The position numbers and the translations under genes were made by a program. The notes beneath the pieces were generated by a model that made no database searches, was not told the origin of the DNA, and saw only the letters and a list, made by a program, of their open reading frames with translations. Below are positions 55,501 to 64,000 of a stretch of 64,000 nt of DNA, piece after piece (position 1 is the stretch's first letter; every line of letters starts with the position of its first letter). Origin of the DNA: Coturnix japonica (taxonomy: Eukaryota; Chordata; Aves; Galliformes; Phasianidae); NCBI RefSeq assembly GCF_001577835.2, contig NC_029520.1:44116093-44180092 (forward strand). The letters run 5' to 3'.

Positions 55501-57399
55501 ATATAACATTTTCGAGAAGAAAGTTGCATTACAAGTTTGCAAGAAGCCCTTTAAGGGTCATTAAGTCTTATGTTTTGTGTGTAGTTTAAAGATGGAGAAG
55601 AGCAGATGACAAGAACAGGAAGGTCATCATTGAAGTCTATTGTAAATACAGATTAGTTTGTCTTTCCTATGAACTGCTCCACTGCTTAAAAAAAGAAAGG
55701 TGTTTCTACTGATTGTTAAACACTTGTCAGTGTTAAGATACAATGTCCATGGGTTATGGAGAGGTAGTGGCTGGTAAATGTTTACTTTCATACATTAAAG
55801 TCCATGACATTAGATTAGTGGTACCAGGTTACATAAACTGTAAAAATAGGACAAAAGCTAAACGGTGCTTTTCAGCACACAGTTGAAAGGTGCAAAACAG
55901 GAGCTTACAAGCAGGAGGAAGACTGGCTTTTTTTTGTGGGCAGGTGCAGATGTGAAACGAGGGGAAATGGGAAGATTTAAGTTAGATATTGGATGGAAAT
56001 TCTTCATTCAGAGGGAGCGTGGTGCTGGCACAGCCTGCCTGGAGAAGTGGGTAGTGTCTCAGGAGGCATTTGGTGCAGTGTTGGATTGGTTATGGGACAG
56101 CTTGTGGTTGGCAAACAGCCTCTGGTAGGGGGTTGGAAGTGGATGATCTTTAAGGTCCCTTCCAACCTAAGCCATTCTATGATGATTCTAAGACTAAGCT
56201 TGCTTTGCTCTTTCTTCAGTCCTTTGCAGAAATATAATGATAACAGCATTACTTCATACACAGCTTGGCACACAAGCATTTGCATCTCAGAAATGTGAGT
56301 CATTGCTAGAAAGGATGTTTATGTGATGTTGCAGAACTACTGCAGGTGGGAAGGGAGAAGCTCCAGGCAGGGCACATAGATCAAAGGAACTACCAGGTTG
56401 ATCAAGGTCTTTTGAAGCCAGTAAGAACTTTCACCCTTGCAACTTCTCAACTCAAGTGCCATCAGCTGACTTCACAGATTCACAGAAAACAGGTGGTTGG
56501 TAGCTTTTTTTTTTTGACCTACACAAGGAAACCTGTTAAAGTTTAAATATTTCACACCCCGTCTCATTGCCTTCCTTATGTTTTAAATGATTTGCAAATA
56601 CTGCATATCAGTACCCACCAGTGTTATCAAAGGTGTTTTTATTTGACTTAGATAAGGCCGTGTCTGGGCTAGCAACTGCCTTTTCTGTATAAAAAGAAGA
56701 CAGCTCTAACTGCACGATCAGAATTAGACATACTAAATCAAATTAGTGAATTATGATTTTTATCCCATCAATCCCAGCAAAGACATTAGAGTTCTTTTTA
56801 AGTAAGGAAAAATGAAATATCACTGAAGTTTTTTAACAACGTGTATTTTGGTGAGAAAATGTATCTTAAAATACAAGTACCCCCTACTTTAAACTACCCA
56901 GTGCAGGAAAACAGGACAAACACTACGGGTCTCCCTGTGTCCAGGAGAAGCTTTTTATTCACTGTATCATCCAACGTTTAGTGTTTTTTCTGAACCAGAA
57001 ACTAACATTTGCATTTGTTTAATATCTTCCACCTGAGAACATGAAGGAACTTTATAACTTAACAATACTGAGACCAGCTGAACAGATGCCAAAACAGAAG
57101 TAGAGTGAACTTTCTGCAAACTTTGACAGGTCCAAAAGGAAGGCAGTAAAAAAACAAGGCTGGTTTTCTTTTTCTTGCATACAACTCATATATCTCATAG
57201 GTTCCTTCTGCATTGATCCCAGGCCCAAGACACCTTGTGATTTGCTATGTAGCACTCTGTGTGTGCAGTGTGTTCTCAGTACCCTCAGAGGACACACTGG
57301 CTCGTAAACCAAGTGATGTGCAACCCAATGGAGCCTACCAGTTATTAGGCAGAGATATGACTGCTAACCAGTCTTTCTAGAACAAGTTACAGGTCAGAC
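52522..57399. other. Intergenic region between convergent SLC25A47 and WARS1
   Basis: About 4.9 kb. The SLC25A47 3' UTR must end in the left part; the first AATAAA I find after the stop is at 53419-53424, but I cannot assign it. One CR1 fragment at 55945-56197. The remaining sequence is AT-rich and unique. Confidence 0.75.
55945..56197 (+). mobile_element. CR1 LINE 3' fragment, sense
   Basis: CGAGGGGAAATGGGAAGATT, AGATATTGGATGGAAATTC, then the tail GGGGGTTGGAAGTGGATGAT, TTAAGGTCCCTTCCAACC and GCCATTCTATGATGATTCTA. The tail is well preserved, the middle worn. Confidence 0.85.
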
Positions 57400-57741
57400 T
57401 TCATAATCAAAATGGCAATTTTATTTATATTTTCAACATGAAATACAATAAAATACAGTCTTGGGCTGACAGACATGCTTCTCTGTTAGATTAGGTAATT
57501 ATATCTTGAATAGATTTGATGCCTTAATTAACATACTTTGATTTTAAATAGATACAAGTCCTATTTTAAACTCTGTTTTAAACTTGATCCAGTACTCTGA
57601 TGCTCTTTATACGTGGCTCATTAAGAGCATTATTTATAAAGCACTGAGTGCAGGCTCTTCATAACTAGGGAGTGATAATATACAGCAGAAAACAACTACT
57701 CAATTTTGATTAATTGAGTGATGAGTTACATAAGCATTTCT
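57400..57741 (-). other. WARS1: WARS1 3' UTR and candidate poly(A) signal
   Basis: AATAAA on the minus strand at 57425-57420, about 320 bp after the stop. A longer UTR cannot be excluded. Confidence 0.55.

Positions 57742-64000
<6,259 letters not shown>

Overview
The window is vertebrate nuclear DNA, and the repeats point to a galliform bird, most likely chicken. Evidence: spliced genes with GT-AG introns, several CR1 LINE 3' ends, two copies of a Galluhop-type mariner with GGGGCTGCTC...AGAAGTAATGCC termini, and proteins that differ only modestly from their human counterparts. I see no prokaryotic features, CRISPR array, tRNA, rRNA or endogenous retrovirus.

Layout: (1) 1-23400, + strand: complete YY1 transcription factor gene in five coding exons (349-21409), with a GC-rich promoter, a cluster of YY1 motifs in the start of intron 1, and several possible poly(A) signals. 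(2) 28170-36990, - strand: complete SLC25A29 (mitochondrial basic amino acid carrier) in four coding exons with a GC-rich promoter near 36740-36990. (3) 44903-52521, + strand: complete SLC25A47 (liver-type mitochondrial carrier) in six coding exons. (4) 57420-64000, - strand: the 3' eight coding exons of WARS1 (cytosolic tryptophanyl-tRNA synthetase), including both class I signature motifs; its 5' exons with the WHEP domain lie beyond 64000. The order YY1 - SLC25A29 - SLC25A47 - WARS1 is, from memory, also the human order on 14q32.

The two carriers stand head to head, 8.2 kb apart between start codons. They share exon-2 length (44 nt) and early intron phases, so they are probably an old duplicate pair. 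YY1/SLC25A29 and SLC25A47/WARS1 converge, tail to tail.

Introns and intergenic DNA hold CR1 fragments, mariner remnants, TA/CT/TTCCC simple repeats and a fresh-looking 40-bp tandem duplication. I did not find a convincing undescribed system. The best leads are the YY1 self-binding cluster in intron 1, the bird form of the YY1 histidine/acidic region, the weak donors and CT-repeat acceptor of SLC25A47, the asymmetric intron content of the carrier pair, and a few unexplained open frames. All coordinates and splice junctions were read by eye from the sequence.
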